A DNA stretch of 64,000 nt from Actinacidiphila bryophytorum (GCF_016916835.1 NZ_JAFFIX010000012.1:1-64000); one strand, 5' to 3'; numbered from the stretch's first letter, positions 15,934-24,290 are shown. Notes: generated by a model from the sequence alone, not told the origin. Made by a program: numbers and translations.

Positions 15934-17463
15934 TCAGCGTCCCGCGGTGATCGCGGCGGCGGCGGAGAGCAGGTCGGACAGCGGGCCGAGCGCCGTGCCG
16001 AGTGCGGCGCAGGCGACCAGCCCCGCGACCAGCGGCGCCGCCGCCACCGCCCCCAGCGCGTGCGGCGCATCCCCGGGGCGGCCCGCGGGCTGCGGCGGCC
16101 CGAGCACCATCCGGCCGGTGCGGTAGCCGAGCGCGGCGAAGGCCAGCAGCACCAGCGCCAGGGCGGGCGACACCGCCCAGCCGAGCCCGCCCGCGTAGCC
16201 GCCGCGGACGATGCCGACCTCGGAGGCGAACAGCGAGAAGGGCGGCATCCCCAGCAGGGCGACCACCGCGAGGCCGAACACCGCGCCCAGCGCGGGCGAC
16301 TGGGCCAGCAGTCCGCGCACCCGGCCGATCCGGGTGGTTCCGCGCAGCCGCAGGATGTGCCCGGAGGAGCAGAAGGCCACGGTCTTGGCCAGGCCGTGGC
16401 CCGCGATGTGCAGCAAAGCCGCCGACATCACCGCGGGGCTGCCGATCGCCGCGCCCAGGGCGATCACGCTCATGTGCTCCATGCTGGAGTAGGCGAGCAT
16501 CCGCTTGTAGTCGCGCTGCGCGAGCAGCAGCGCCGCCGACAGGCACAGCGTGAGCAGGGCGACGGCTGCCAGCAGCGCGCGGGTGTAGCCGGTGCCCAGC
16601 GCGGTGTCGGCGATGACCTTGAAGCGCAGCAGCGCGGTGAAGGACACCGCCGGCAGCACCCCCGACATCAGCGCGGACACCGGTGCGGGCGCCTGGCTGT
16701 GGGCGTCGGGCAGCCAGGCGTGCAGCGGTACGAGCCCGGCCTTGGCGCCGAAGCCGAGGACGACGAGGGCCATGCCGAGCCGGGTCACCGCCGGGTCCAG
16801 GCGGTCGGCGCGGGCGGCGAGCGTGGGCCAGTCCAGCGCGGACGCCTCGGAGACCCCGGCCTGGCGTGCGGCGTAGTAGACGAGCACGGTCCCCAGGAAG
16901 GCCAGCGCGATACCGGCCGAGCAGATCACCACGTACTTCCAGGCCGCCTCGACCGAGGTGCGGGTGTGCCGGTGGCCGACGAGGAAGGCGGTGACGATGG
17001 TCGTCGCCTCGATGGCGACCCACACGACGCCGAGATTCGCGGCCAGCAGGGCCAGGCACATCGCGGCGAGGAAGGCGGGGACGAGGGCGTGGTAGCGCTG
17101 GGCGCCGGCCTCGTCGGTGTGCCCGGCGGCGCGTTCGCCCGCGAGATAGCCGGGGCTCGCGGCCAGCGCCAGCAGGGCGACGGCCCCGACCACCAGCAGC
17201 ATCCACACGCTGAGCCCGTCGGCGCGCAGCAGCCTGCCGTACGCGGTGACCGGTCCGTGGGAGGGCACGGACGCGGCCAGCACCACCGCGGACACCAGGA
17301 TCGCGGCGGGCGCGAGCAGCCCCGCCCACTGCGTCAGCCGGTGCCCGGGTGCGGTGCCGCCGGACGCGGCGGCACGGCGCCAGGCGACGGCGTGGGCGGC
17401 AGCGGCCGCCAGCGGTACGGCGACCGGCGCGGTCAGCAGCAGGGCCGAGTCGGTGGGGGTCAT
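15934..17463 (-). CDS. hycQ: Antiporter-like membrane subunit (HyfF/HycQ type)
   Basis: A 509-residue polytopic protein of the NuoL/M/N/MrpA family. GAKAGLVPLHAWLPDAH carries the conserved Lys and the TM7/8 signature. DYKRMLAYSSMEHMS and HGLAKTVAFCSSG contain further ion-pathway Lys/His residues. About 13-14 hydrophobic segments are visible. In complex I relatives these subunits translocate protons or Na+. Position and size correspond to Rv0086. ATG 17463 overlaps the previous stop as ATGA, indicating coupled translation. Confidence 0.86.
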   Translation of the reverse strand: MTPTDSALLLTAPVAVPLAAAAAHAVAWRRAAASGGTAPGHRLTQWAGLLAPAAILVSAVVLAASVPSHGPVTAYGRLLRADGLSVWMLLVVGAVALLALAASPGYLAGERAAGHTDEAGAQRYHALVPAFLAAMCLALLAANLGVVWVAIEATTIVTAFLVGHRHTRTSVEAAWKYVVICSAGIALAFLGTVLVYYAARQAGVSEASALDWPTLAARADRLDPAVTRLGMALVVLGFGAKAGLVPLHAWLPDAHSQAPAPVSALMSGVLPAVSFTALLRFKVIADTALGTGYTRALLAAVALLTLCLSAALLLAQRDYKRMLAYSSMEHMSVIALGAAIGSPAVMSAALLHIAGHGLAKTVAFCSSGHILRLRGTTRIGRVRGLLAQSPALGAVFGLAVVALLGMPPFSLFASEVGIVRGGYAGGLGWAVSPALALVLLAFAALGYRTGRMVLGPPQPAGRPGDAPHALGAVAAAPLVAGLVACAALGTALGPLSDLLSAAAAITAGR

Positions 17464-18185
17464 CGGTCGCTCAGCTCCCGCAGGTCGTCCAGGTCCGTGC
17501 CGCCGAAGGCGGCCCGCATCCGGGTGGTCAGCACGTGCAGCACCAGGACGGCGAGCAGCACGTCGAAGGACACCCCCAGCTCCACGATCGGCGGCACCCC
17601 GGAAGCGGCGAGGAAGGCGGTCGCGGTGATGCCGTTGTCGAGGGTGAGGAAGCCGACGACCTGGGCGATCGCCCTACGCCGTGCGACCAGCACGAAGAAG
17701 CCGACGAGCACGACGGCCAGCCCCACCGGGAGCGCCCTGGTCGCGGGCGTGGGGTGCAGGGCGACCAGCGGCCGGGCGGCGGCGTAGGCGAGCAGCGTGA
17801 GCAGCGCGGCCGTCACCAGCGAGGCGGCGACGTTCACCACCGGCCGGGTCTCGCGTGCCTCGCTGACGTCCTCGCGGTAGGGCGAGCGGTACGCGGCCGG
17901 GGGCGGCGGGTCCGCCGCGCCGCCGGTCCGCGCGCCGAGCGCCCGCCGCAGCAGGTACGGCAGGACGCCGGCCCGCAGCACCCCGACTCCCGCGGCGACC
18001 ACGAGCAGCCCCCAGCGCCGCTCGTGCACGCCCAGCACCGCGGCGATCGCGGCAAGCGCCGCACCCTGCACGGCCAGGACCCGCACCAGCACGGCCAGTT
18101 CCCGCTGCCACAGCACGACCACCGCACACAGCAGGAGCACACCGCAGGCCAGGTCGAGCAGCTGCGTGTACGCACCGGAGGTCAA
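17460..18185 (-). CDS. hycP: HyfE/HycP-type small membrane subunit (NuoK-like)
   Basis: A 241-residue membrane protein with about 6-7 helices. The N-terminal hydrophobic block (LLDLACGVLLLCAVVVLW) and the C-terminal block ending VGFLTLDNGITATAF ... VELGVSFDVLLAVLVLH match the HyfE/Rv0085 family. That C-terminal part is NuoK-like with the conserved Glu in PPIVELGV. A charged cytoplasmic loop (about 85-115) separates the halves. TTG 18185 overlaps the upstream TGA (TTGA) and gives the expected length; no better ATG/GTG exists before the first helix. Confidence 0.82.
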   Translation of the reverse strand: MTSGAYTQLLDLACGVLLLCAVVVLWQRELAVLVRVLAVQGAALAAIAAVLGVHERRWGLLVVAAGVGVLRAGVLPYLLRRALGARTGGAADPPPPAAYRSPYREDVSEARETRPVVNVAASLVTAALLTLLAYAAARPLVALHPTPATRALPVGLAVVLVGFFVLVARRRAIAQVVGFLTLDNGITATAFLAASGVPPIVELGVSFDVLLAVLVLHVLTTRMRAAFGGTDLDDLRELSDR

Positions 18186-19144
18186 CGGACCGCCTCCCCC
18201 GTCAGGAAGTACGAGGCCACCACCGCGAGCAGCGCCAGCAGGAAGGAGCCGGCGAGCAGTTCCGGCACCTTGAACAGCCGCACCTTGGCCCAGAAGACCT
18301 CGGCCGCGGCCAGCAGGGTGCCGAGCAGCGCGGTCTTGACCACCAGCAGGACCAGTGCCAGGCCCAGCAGCGGCAGCGAACCGCCGGTGGCGGTGCCCCA
18401 GGGCGCGGCGAGCGAGCCGAGCAGCCCGAGCAGGACGGCCAGCCGCATCTGCGAGCCGAGTTCGACCAGGGCCAGGTCGGGGCCCGCGTACTCCAGGACC
18501 ATCGCCTCGTGGACCATGGTCAGTTCCAGGTGGGTGGCCGGGTTGTCGACGGGGATGCGGCCGGCCTCGGCCAGGACCGCCACCGCGAGCGCCGCGACCG
18601 CGAGCAGCCCGGCGGGCGAGGCGGGGCGGGCCGGGTGGTGGATCGTGCCGGCGATGATCGCGGCGAGGTTGGTCGAGCCGACCGGGATCGACACGGCGAA
18701 CACCGCGAGCAGGATGGTCGGTTCGACCAGGGCGGCGATCGTCATCTCGCGCGAGGCGCCCATGCCGCCGAAGGCCGTGCCGGTGTCCAGGCCGGCGAGC
18801 GCCAGCGCCACCGTGCCGAGCGCCAGGAGCGCGACCACCAGGATCAGGTCGGCGCTGCCGCTGACCGGCGTCCGGGTGGAGGCGAGCGGCATGAGGGCCG
18901 CGACCACCGCCGTGGTGGCGACGAGCAGCAGGGGCGCGAGCCGGAAGGCCGGCCCGGTGCCGACCGGGGTGACCGCCTCCTTGCGCAGCAGCTTGCGCAC
19001 ATCCCGCCACGGCTGCCCGACCCCGGCCCCCGCCCGCCCTTCCAGCCGCGCCCGCACCTGCCGCATCCACCCGCCCAGCACCGGCGCCCCACCGACGACG
19101 ACCACGACCTGCGCCCCCACGGCCACGTACCCGACGCCGCTCAC
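18182..19144 (-). CDS. hycD: NuoH/HycD-like membrane subunit
   Basis: A 320-residue NuoH-like subunit that anchors the peripheral arm to the membrane. The diagnostic loop is EAGRIPVDNPATHLELTMVH followed by EAMVLEYAGPDLAL, with the acidic residues that couple quinone-site chemistry to ion movement in complex I. WRDVRKLLRKE near the N-terminus is the usual amphipathic cytoplasmic helix. GTG 19144 overlaps the stop of the upstream antiporter gene (GTGA). It corresponds to Rv0084. Confidence 0.86.
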   Translation of the reverse strand: MSGVGYVAVGAQVVVVVGGAPVLGGWMRQVRARLEGRAGAGVGQPWRDVRKLLRKEAVTPVGTGPAFRLAPLLLVATTAVVAALMPLASTRTPVSGSADLILVVALLALGTVALALAGLDTGTAFGGMGASREMTIAALVEPTILLAVFAVSIPVGSTNLAAIIAGTIHHPARPASPAGLLAVAALAVAVLAEAGRIPVDNPATHLELTMVHEAMVLEYAGPDLALVELGSQMRLAVLLGLLGSLAAPWGTATGGSLPLLGLALVLLVVKTALLGTLLAAAEVFWAKVRLFKVPELLAGSFLLALLAVVASYFLTGEAVR

Positions 19145-21609
19145 CAGCCCACCACCAGGACCGCCAGGACCGTGACCAGGCCGAAGAGGCCGTAGGCCAG
19201 GTAGAGGTGGACGCTGCCGGTGGCGAGGTGGCGGGCTCGGGCTGCCGTGCGGGAGAGGGCGGTCAGGACCGGGAGGTAGAGGCGGTGTTCGATGCGGTCG
19301 GGGACCAGGCGTTGGAAGCGGACGCGGCGGACGAGGTAGGCCGATTCGCGGACCGGGGTGACATGCACGTCCTGTTCCGGTGCCAGCACGTCGTCGAAGA
19401 CCCGCTGCAGCGGCTCGGCGAACGACGTCGCCGTATACGCCATGCGCGGGGTGGGGGCACCGCCCCCGCAGTCCCACAGCCGCGCGTCGCGGCGCCGCCC
19501 GCGGCGGGCGGGCAGCCGGGCGAGCCCCGCGGCGGCGGCGACGCCCGCGACCAGGGCGAGCGCGACCCACAGCGGGTACAGCGAGGCCGAGGTGTGGTGC
19601 AGCCGGACGCTCAGCCCGGCACCGGCGAGTGACGTACCGCCGGCCGGCCCGGCCGCCGCCGCGGCCCGTGCCAGGGGGCCGCCGAGCAGCCCCGGGGCCA
19701 GGGCGAGGACCGCGCAGCCGGCGGCCAGCAGCCCCATGCCGGCCAGCATGGCGGGCGGGCTCTCGGCGGCCCGCGCCGCCGGTTCGCTGCGCGGGCGGGC
19801 GAAGAAGCCCACGCCGAGCGCCTTCACGAACACCGCCGCGGCCAGGCCCGCCGACAGCGCGATCACCGCGACGGCCAGCGGCAGGACGACCGCGGTGGCC
19901 GCACCCGGCACCGCGAAGCCGTGCACGAGCGCCTGGAGCAGCAGCCACTCGCTGACGAAGCCGTTGCCCGGCGGCAGCGCCACCGCCCCGAGCGCCCCGA
20001 CCGCGAACAGGCCTGCGGTGGCGGGCATCCGGGCGCGCAGGCCGCCCAGCCGGTCGAGGTCGCGCAGCCCGGTGGCTCGCAGGACCGAACCGGCGGCGCA
20101 GAACAACAGGGCCTTGAAAGCTGAGTGGTTGACCACGTGCAGCAGTGCCGCGGCCAGCGCGAGCGCGGCCAGCGGCTCGTCGCCCGCGGCCCGGAAGAGT
20201 CCGGCCGCCCCGGCGCCGACCACGACCAGTCCCATGTTCTCCGACGTCGAGTACGCCAGCAGCCGCTTGAGGTCGGAGGCCATGGCCGCCTGGAGGATGC
20301 CGTACACCGCGGAGAGCCCGCCCGCGGCGGTCAGCAGCAGCCACCACCAGGCGGGGCCGCCGCCGAGCAGGTCGAAGCCGACGCGCAGCACACCGTAGAC
20401 ACCGAGGTTGACCATGGCCGCGCTCATCAACGCCGAGACGTGGCTGGGGGCTTCGGGGTGCGCCCGGGGCAGCCAGGCGTGCAGCGGCGCGAGGCCGGCC
20501 TTGGAGGTGAAGGCCGCCGCCGTGGCGACGAAGACCGTGCCCCTGACGGCGGGCGACATCCCGGCCGCGCCCGCGCGCAGGTCGGCGAAGGACTCGCCGC
20601 CGGCCCGCGCGGCGAAGAGGCCGAGCCCGGCCAGCAGCAGGACGAAGCCCAGCTGCGTCATCACCGCGTACCAGAGCCCCGCTTGGCCCACCGACGGCCG
20701 CTCGCGGTGCTCGGCCAGCACCAGCAGCAGGGAGGTGAGGGCCATCAGCTCCCACAGGAGCAGGAAGGTCGAGACGGACGCCGCCGCGGGCACGAGGAGC
20801 AGCGCGAGCGCGAACAGCGGCAGTACGGCCTGCGCGCCGCGCGAGCGGATCCCCTGCGCGGGGCGGCCTCCCGGGTACGCGGTGCCGTATGTGCCGCCCG
20901 CCCCGTCACGGCGACCCCCACCGCCGGGCGAGGCGTCCCGCACACCGAACGAACCGCCCGCCCCGTCGTCGTGACCGCCACCGCCGGGCGACGGGTGCCC
21001 ACCGAACGAACCGCCCGCCCCGTCACCGCGACCACCACCAGGCGACGCGTCCCCCACACCGAACGAACCGGCCCCCGCGTCACGGCGACCCCCACCGCCG
21101 CGCGACGGGTGCCCACGGAACGAACCGCCCACCGCGTCACCGCGACCGCCACCGCCGGGCGAGGCGTGCCCCACACCGAACGAACCGCCCACCCCGTCGT
21201 CGTGACCGCCACCGCTGGGCGAGGCGGCCGCCATGTCGTGACCGCCCGGGGATGCGCCGTCGGGGCCGGCGCCCGGCGGGGGCTGGTCGTGGGTGCCGCC
21301 CGGGGAGGCGTACCCGATGCCGTAGACGGCCGCGGCCACGGTGACCGCGCCGGCGACCGCCAGGAAGAGCCCTGACAGGGCGTCGACCGCGAGCCGCACC
21401 CCGGCCAGCGGCAGCAGCCCCGGCAGCCACACGCCGTAGCGGCTGCCGCCCAGCGCCGCCGCGCCCGCCACGACACCGGCGGCGCCGAGGCCCGCGGTGC
21501 ACACCCCGGCGGCCAGCGGGCGGACCCTGGCCGGGGCGAGGGCGCCGGCCAGCGAACCGGCACCGCCCAGGCCCGCGGCGACCGCGAGAGCGGGACCGAT
21601 CGCGTTCAC
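19141..21609 (-). CDS. Antiporter-like subunit (HyfB type) with large repeat insertion
   Basis: An 822-residue member of the NuoL/HyfB family, corresponding to Rv0083. The core is intact: FTSKAGLAPLHAWLPRAH, EAPSHVSALMSA, DLKRLLAYSTSENMG and VNHSAFKALLFCAAG. A C-terminal amphipathic region with a last helix (LAYGLFGLVTVLAVLVVGW) is also present. Unusually, residues about 101-250, directly after YGIGY, are a Gly/Ser/Asp/His-rich array of six imperfect repeats of 19-20 residues (types GVGHASPGGGGRGDAVGGSF and GHPSPGGGGHDDGAGGSF). In relatives this loop is short. The frame is open across all repeats, so it is read as an insertion rather than a break. GTG 21609 overlaps the stop of the NuoB-like gene. 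Confidence 0.82.
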   Translation of the reverse strand: MNAIGPALAVAAGLGGAGSLAGALAPARVRPLAAGVCTAGLGAAGVVAGAAALGGSRYGVWLPGLLPLAGVRLAVDALSGLFLAVAGAVTVAAAVYGIGYASPGGTHDQPPPGAGPDGASPGGHDMAAASPSGGGHDDGVGGSFGVGHASPGGGGRGDAVGGSFRGHPSRGGGGRRDAGAGSFGVGDASPGGGRGDGAGGSFGGHPSPGGGGHDDGAGGSFGVRDASPGGGGRRDGAGGTYGTAYPGGRPAQGIRSRGAQAVLPLFALALLLVPAAASVSTFLLLWELMALTSLLLVLAEHRERPSVGQAGLWYAVMTQLGFVLLLAGLGLFAARAGGESFADLRAGAAGMSPAVRGTVFVATAAAFTSKAGLAPLHAWLPRAHPEAPSHVSALMSAAMVNLGVYGVLRVGFDLLGGGPAWWWLLLTAAGGLSAVYGILQAAMASDLKRLLAYSTSENMGLVVVGAGAAGLFRAAGDEPLAALALAAALLHVVNHSAFKALLFCAAGSVLRATGLRDLDRLGGLRARMPATAGLFAVGALGAVALPPGNGFVSEWLLLQALVHGFAVPGAATAVVLPLAVAVIALSAGLAAAVFVKALGVGFFARPRSEPAARAAESPPAMLAGMGLLAAGCAVLALAPGLLGGPLARAAAAAGPAGGTSLAGAGLSVRLHHTSASLYPLWVALALVAGVAAAAGLARLPARRGRRRDARLWDCGGGAPTPRMAYTATSFAEPLQRVFDDVLAPEQDVHVTPVRESAYLVRRVRFQRLVPDRIEHRLYLPVLTALSRTAARARHLATGSVHLYLAYGLFGLVTVLAVLVVGW
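20878..21309. repeat. In-frame tandem repeat array within the HyfB-type gene
   Basis: Six imperfect units of 57-60 nt, each containing GAACCGCCC near one end and a CCACCGCCGGGCGA-like block, run head to tail. Alternate units encode HASP/DASP and HPSP versions, suggesting duplication of a two-unit block. Unit lengths are multiples of three, so the array expands or contracts without breaking the gene. Confidence 0.85.
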
Positions 21610-22091
21610 CGGCCGGTGACCGTACGCAGCGCCGCCACGATCGCAGCCGGCTCCGGCGGGCAGCCGGGCACCCTGACGTCGACGGGCACGACGTCGGCGA
21701 CGGCGCCCTCGACCCCGTAGCCGCCTGCGAACTCGCCGCAGTCCAGGGCGCAGTCGCCGACCGCGACGACCAGGGCCGGCTGCGGCATCGCCGCGACCGT
21801 GCGCCGCAGCGGCTCGGCCATGTTGCGGGTGACGGGGCCGGTGACCAGGGCGACGTCGGCGTGCCGGGGCGAGGCCACCAGCCGGGCGCCGTAACGCTCG
21901 GCGTCGTACACGGGGCCGAAGGCGTTGCCGATCTCGATCTCGCACCCGTTGCAGGAGCCCGCGTCGATGCAGCGCACCTGTGCCGAGCCGCCCAGCTCCC
22001 GGGCGGCGGGCAGCGGACCCGGCTCAGGCCGCGGCGGCGCGGCCTCCGCCACCCGCCCGGTCCGCCGGATCTTGCGCAACAGGCCGCCCAT
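21606..22091 (-). CDS. NuoB-like [4Fe-4S] small subunit
   Basis: A 161-residue peripheral subunit of the NuoB/HycG family. The cluster ligands are visible: GSCNGCEIEI (two Cys), VGDCALDCG and VPGCPPEP, the pattern for the N2-type [4Fe-4S] cluster next to the quinone or hydrogenase site. It corresponds to Rv0082 and is the first structural gene. ATG 22091 is used because AGGAG is 5 nt upstream; the alternative GTG 22097 would overlap the SD. With the large subunit it forms the only visible redox module. No NuoI-like 2[4Fe-4S] subunit is encoded here. Confidence 0.86.
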   Translation of the reverse strand: MGGLLRKIRRTGRVAEAAPPRPEPGPLPAARELGGSAQVRCIDAGSCNGCEIEIGNAFGPVYDAERYGARLVASPRHADVALVTGPVTRNMAEPLRRTVAAMPQPALVVAVGDCALDCGEFAGGYGVEGAVADVVPVDVRVPGCPPEPAAIVAALRTVTGR

Positions 22092-22120
22092 CCCCACTCC
22101 TCATGGTCACTCCCGGCGGG

Positions 22121-22483
22121 CTACGTCGGGGTCCGCCCGGTCGCGCCGCCCTCGGACGAGGCCGCCCGCAGGTCGGCGAGCAGCTCGGCCTGGCCGGCCA
22201 GGACCCCGGACAGGATCGTGCGCGCCACCCGCAGCAGCTCCGCCACGTGCGGGCTGGTCAGCGAGTAGTAGACGTTCGAGCCCTCTTTGCGGGTCACGAC
22301 GAGGTTCGCCCGGCGCAGCACGGCCAGCTGCTGCGAGAGGTGGGACGGCTCGATGCCCACCTCGGCCAGCATCTCGGCCACCGAGTGCTCGCGCTCGCTG
22401 AGCAGTTCGAGCACCCGGATGCGCACGGGGTGCCCGAGCGTCTTGAAGAACTCGGCCTTGAGCTGGTAGAGAGGCGCGCTCAT
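22121..22483 (-). CDS. ArsR-family regulator (Rv0081-like)
   Basis: A 120-residue winged-helix regulator. LKAEFFKTLGHPVRIRVLEL opens the domain and HLSQQLAVLRRANLVVTRKE is the recognition helix and wing. It lacks the CVC metal motif of ArsR itself and closely resembles M. tuberculosis Rv0081, which lies in front of Rv0082-Rv0087. It has the same position here, 29 nt upstream of the NuoB-like gene. GGGAGG precedes ATG 22483; the longer frame adds a non-family N-terminus. It is likely autoregulatory through the dyads at 22598-22633. Confidence 0.87.
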   Translation of the reverse strand: MSAPLYQLKAEFFKTLGHPVRIRVLELLSEREHSVAEMLAEVGIEPSHLSQQLAVLRRANLVVTRKEGSNVYYSLTSPHVAELLRVARTILSGVLAGQAELLADLRAASSEGGATGRTPT

Positions 22484-22597
22484 CGCCCTGCCCTCCCGCC
22501 GGCCCCGGCCGTCGACGGCCCGGAAGGCCGGTCCGCCACTCGTCGCATGCACACAGATCCAGTCGCCATGACGCCATCCTCGCGCCCCATGGCAGCA

Positions 22598-22633
22598 GTG
22601 ATGACATCACGAATTGCCAATTTCTGCAATTCG
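22598..22633. promoter_or_regulatory. Dyad operators upstream of the ArsR/complex operon
   Basis: Two perfect palindromes abut: GTGATGACATCAC (22598-22610), and CGAATTGC (22610-22617) with GCAATTCG (22626-22633) across an 8-nt spacer. They lie 115-150 nt upstream of the ArsR start in an otherwise gene-free divergent region (22484-22796). Further AT-rich half-sites (CATGATTC repeated) occur near 22720-22746. This fits a winged-helix ArsR operator, but the assignment is inference. Confidence 0.55.
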
Positions 22634-22796
22634 TCGCCACGGCAAGTCCATGGCGGCGACCCGGGGCGGCCTCCCGACGGCCGCGGCGCGGCCCGCACGC
22701 CGCCCACCTGCACAGTTGCATGATTCGTCAATTGAGCACATGATTCATTGGTCGCGTCCGAGCGTCCAGCCGCGCACACCCGAACGGAAGCCCGCC

Positions 22797-22994
22797 ATGC
22801 CCGACGCACCCACCCCCGCCGCCCAGGACCCCGCCACCCAGCCGGAAGCCCTCCCGAGGGACCCCGGCGCGGGCAGCGAGAAGTACAAGGCGAGGGGCGT
22901 CGCCCTGCGCGTGGTCGTCTACGTCATCGCCGGCCATTTCTTCGCCGGCTTCCTGTGGCTGCTCTTCTACCTGGGAGCCAACTCCCACAAGTAG
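22797..22994 (+). CDS. Small single-span membrane protein (DUF6126-like)
   Basis: A 65-residue protein. The N-terminal half is Pro/Ala-rich and hydrophilic, followed by KYKARGVALRVVVYVIAGHF and a hydrophobic helix ending in FYLGANSHK. The (R/K)GxALRxxxYxxAGH pattern matches a small Streptomyces membrane family I recall as DUF6126. ATG 22797 follows a weak GGAAG. It is transcribed divergently from the ArsR operon and upstream of the flavohemoglobin remnant. The function is unknown. Confidence 0.7.
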   Translation: MPDAPTPAAQDPATQPEALPRDPGAGSEKYKARGVALRVVVYVIAGHFFAGFLWLLFYLGANSHK

Positions 22995-23059
22995 CCCCGT
23001 GGCCCGCCGCGGGCATGACGCAGCTCACCCCGAGCTGAATACGCATATGAAATGCAAGA

Positions 23060-23449
23060 TTGACAGCGGGGATGGGCATCACCCCCATGCTGGCCATGCT
23101 CGACCACCTCGCCCGTACCTCGTGCGTACGCCAGGTCACCGTCGTCCACGCCGCCCGCAGCCCGCGCGACCACCCGCACCGGGAGGAGCAGGCGGAGCTG
23201 GTCGCCCGGCTCGCGGGCGCCGAACTGCAGCTGTGGTACGAGACGGACGCGCACCTGTCCGCGCACACCGGTGCGCGCAGTGGGCGACCCGCGCTCGGCC
23301 ACCTGCGCCCCCGCCCGGACAGCACCGCGTACCTGTGCGGCCCGCTGCCCTTCATGCGCGCGGTCCGCGGGGACCTGCTTGCCCTCGGCGTCCACCCGTC
23401 CGCCGTCCACTACGAGGTGTTCGGCCCCGACCTGTGGCGCAGCCGGTGA
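23060..23449 (+). pseudogene. C-terminal remnant of a flavohemoglobin-type FAD/NAD reductase
   Basis: The 129-residue frame starts at TTG directly with LTAGMGITPMLAMLDHLA, the NAD(P)-binding motif of ferredoxin-reductase-like domains. It ends with AYLCGPLPFMRAVR and VHYEVFGPDLW, the exact C-terminus of flavohemoglobin (Hmp). The globin and FAD domains (about 270 residues) are missing and no upstream frame supplies them. The AT-rich stretch 23038-23061 with GCAT/ATGC half-sites resembles a nitric-oxide-responsive promoter. The arrangement therefore suggests an internal deletion that joined an hmp promoter to the 3' end. The fragment lacks an FAD site and should be inactive. Confidence 0.72.
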
Positions 23450-23514
23450 GCCGCAGGACCGTGCGGCTCTGACAGCTCCCGCACCCGGTACACCGGGCCA
23501 CCGGCCGCGGCCAC

Positions 23515-23551
23515 TTGACCTGGGGATTGCCAGTCCTTTACACATCGGTTG
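23515..23551 (+). promoter_or_regulatory. Candidate sigma-70 promoter for a leaderless transcript
   Basis: TTGACC at 23515-23520 and TACACA at 23539-23544 are separated by 18 nt. A start point about 7 nt further falls on the GTG at 23551, which has no Shine-Dalgarno. This is the pattern of leaderless actinomycete messages. Confidence 0.5.
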
Positions 23552-24204
23552 TGGCCTCCTCCCCCGACCTCCCCGCCCCCGGCGCCCCGAGCACGCAGGG
23601 GTGGCGGGTGGTGCGGCCGCGCGGGCTGCTGGATCTGCGGTGCCGCCCGGGGGTCGCGGAACTGGAGTACGCGGCAGGGGCCGTCGTGGTGGTGACCGGG
23701 CTGCCGGGGGCGGGCAAGAGCACGCTGATCGCACGGGCGGCGCGGGCCGCCTTCGCCGACTCGCAGACGGTCAGGGAGCGCTGGGCGGCCCGCGTGCCGG
23801 GGTGGGTGGCCTACGGGGTCTACCGGCCGCTGGTCCGGGTCGAGCACTACGCGCGGCTGCGCACCGCGCTGCGGCGGGCCGAGCCGCTGGTGGTGCACGA
23901 CAGCGGTTCGCAGGCCTGGGTGCGCAGTTGGCTCGCCCGCACCAGCCGGCGCCGCCGACGTCCCGTGCACCTGATCACGTTGGTGGTCAGCGAGGGCGAG
24001 GCGGTGGCGGGCCAGCAGGCCAGGGGCCGCGGGGTCACGCCGTACGCCCTCGGCCGGCATGTGCGCGCGTCGCTGTCGCTGGAAAGGGAGTTGGCCACAT
24101 CGGGCGCCCCGCCGCCCGGTTACGCCTCGGCCGTGCTGCTCGACCGGCGGTGTGCCGCCTCCCTGCACGCGATCCGCTTCGGCCCTGAGCCGGCCGCCGG
24201 CTGA
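23551..24204 (+). CDS. P-loop NTPase / kinase-like protein
   Basis: A 217-residue protein with Walker A GLPGAGKST at about residue 54. A Walker-B-like PLVVHDSGSQ and an Arg-rich lid region (ARTSRRRRRPVHL) follow, as in small P-loop kinases. After that comes LVVSEGEAVAGQQARGRG, where substrate-binding loops usually lie. The GTG start at 23551 is favoured because a -10/-35 pair places transcription initiation on it; TTG 23515 would lie in the promoter. No partner gene indicates its substrate. A GC-rich hairpin follows at 24224-24250. Confidence 0.72.
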   Translation: MASSPDLPAPGAPSTQGWRVVRPRGLLDLRCRPGVAELEYAAGAVVVVTGLPGAGKSTLIARAARAAFADSQTVRERWAARVPGWVAYGVYRPLVRVEHYARLRTALRRAEPLVVHDSGSQAWVRSWLARTSRRRRRPVHLITLVVSEGEAVAGQQARGRGVTPYALGRHVRASLSLERELATSGAPPPGYASAVLLDRRCAASLHAIRFGPEPAAG

Positions 24205-24223
24205 CCCCGCCACCCGCCGACCT

Positions 24224-24250
24224 GCCGCCCGCGGGGCGTGACCGGGCGGC
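24224..24250 (+). terminator. Hairpin after the P-loop gene
   Basis: GCCGCCCG (24224-24231) pairs perfectly with CGGGCGGC (24243-24250) across an 11-nt loop. There is no U-tract, as usual in Streptomyces. Confidence 0.45.
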
Positions 24251-24290
24251 GGGAGGCGGCCCGGACACGGCCGGAGGCCGCTGCTAACCT

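Noticed and set aside
20878-21309. CRISPR-like array
   Set aside because: The repeats are imperfect, contiguous without unique spacers, and in frame within a membrane protein gene.
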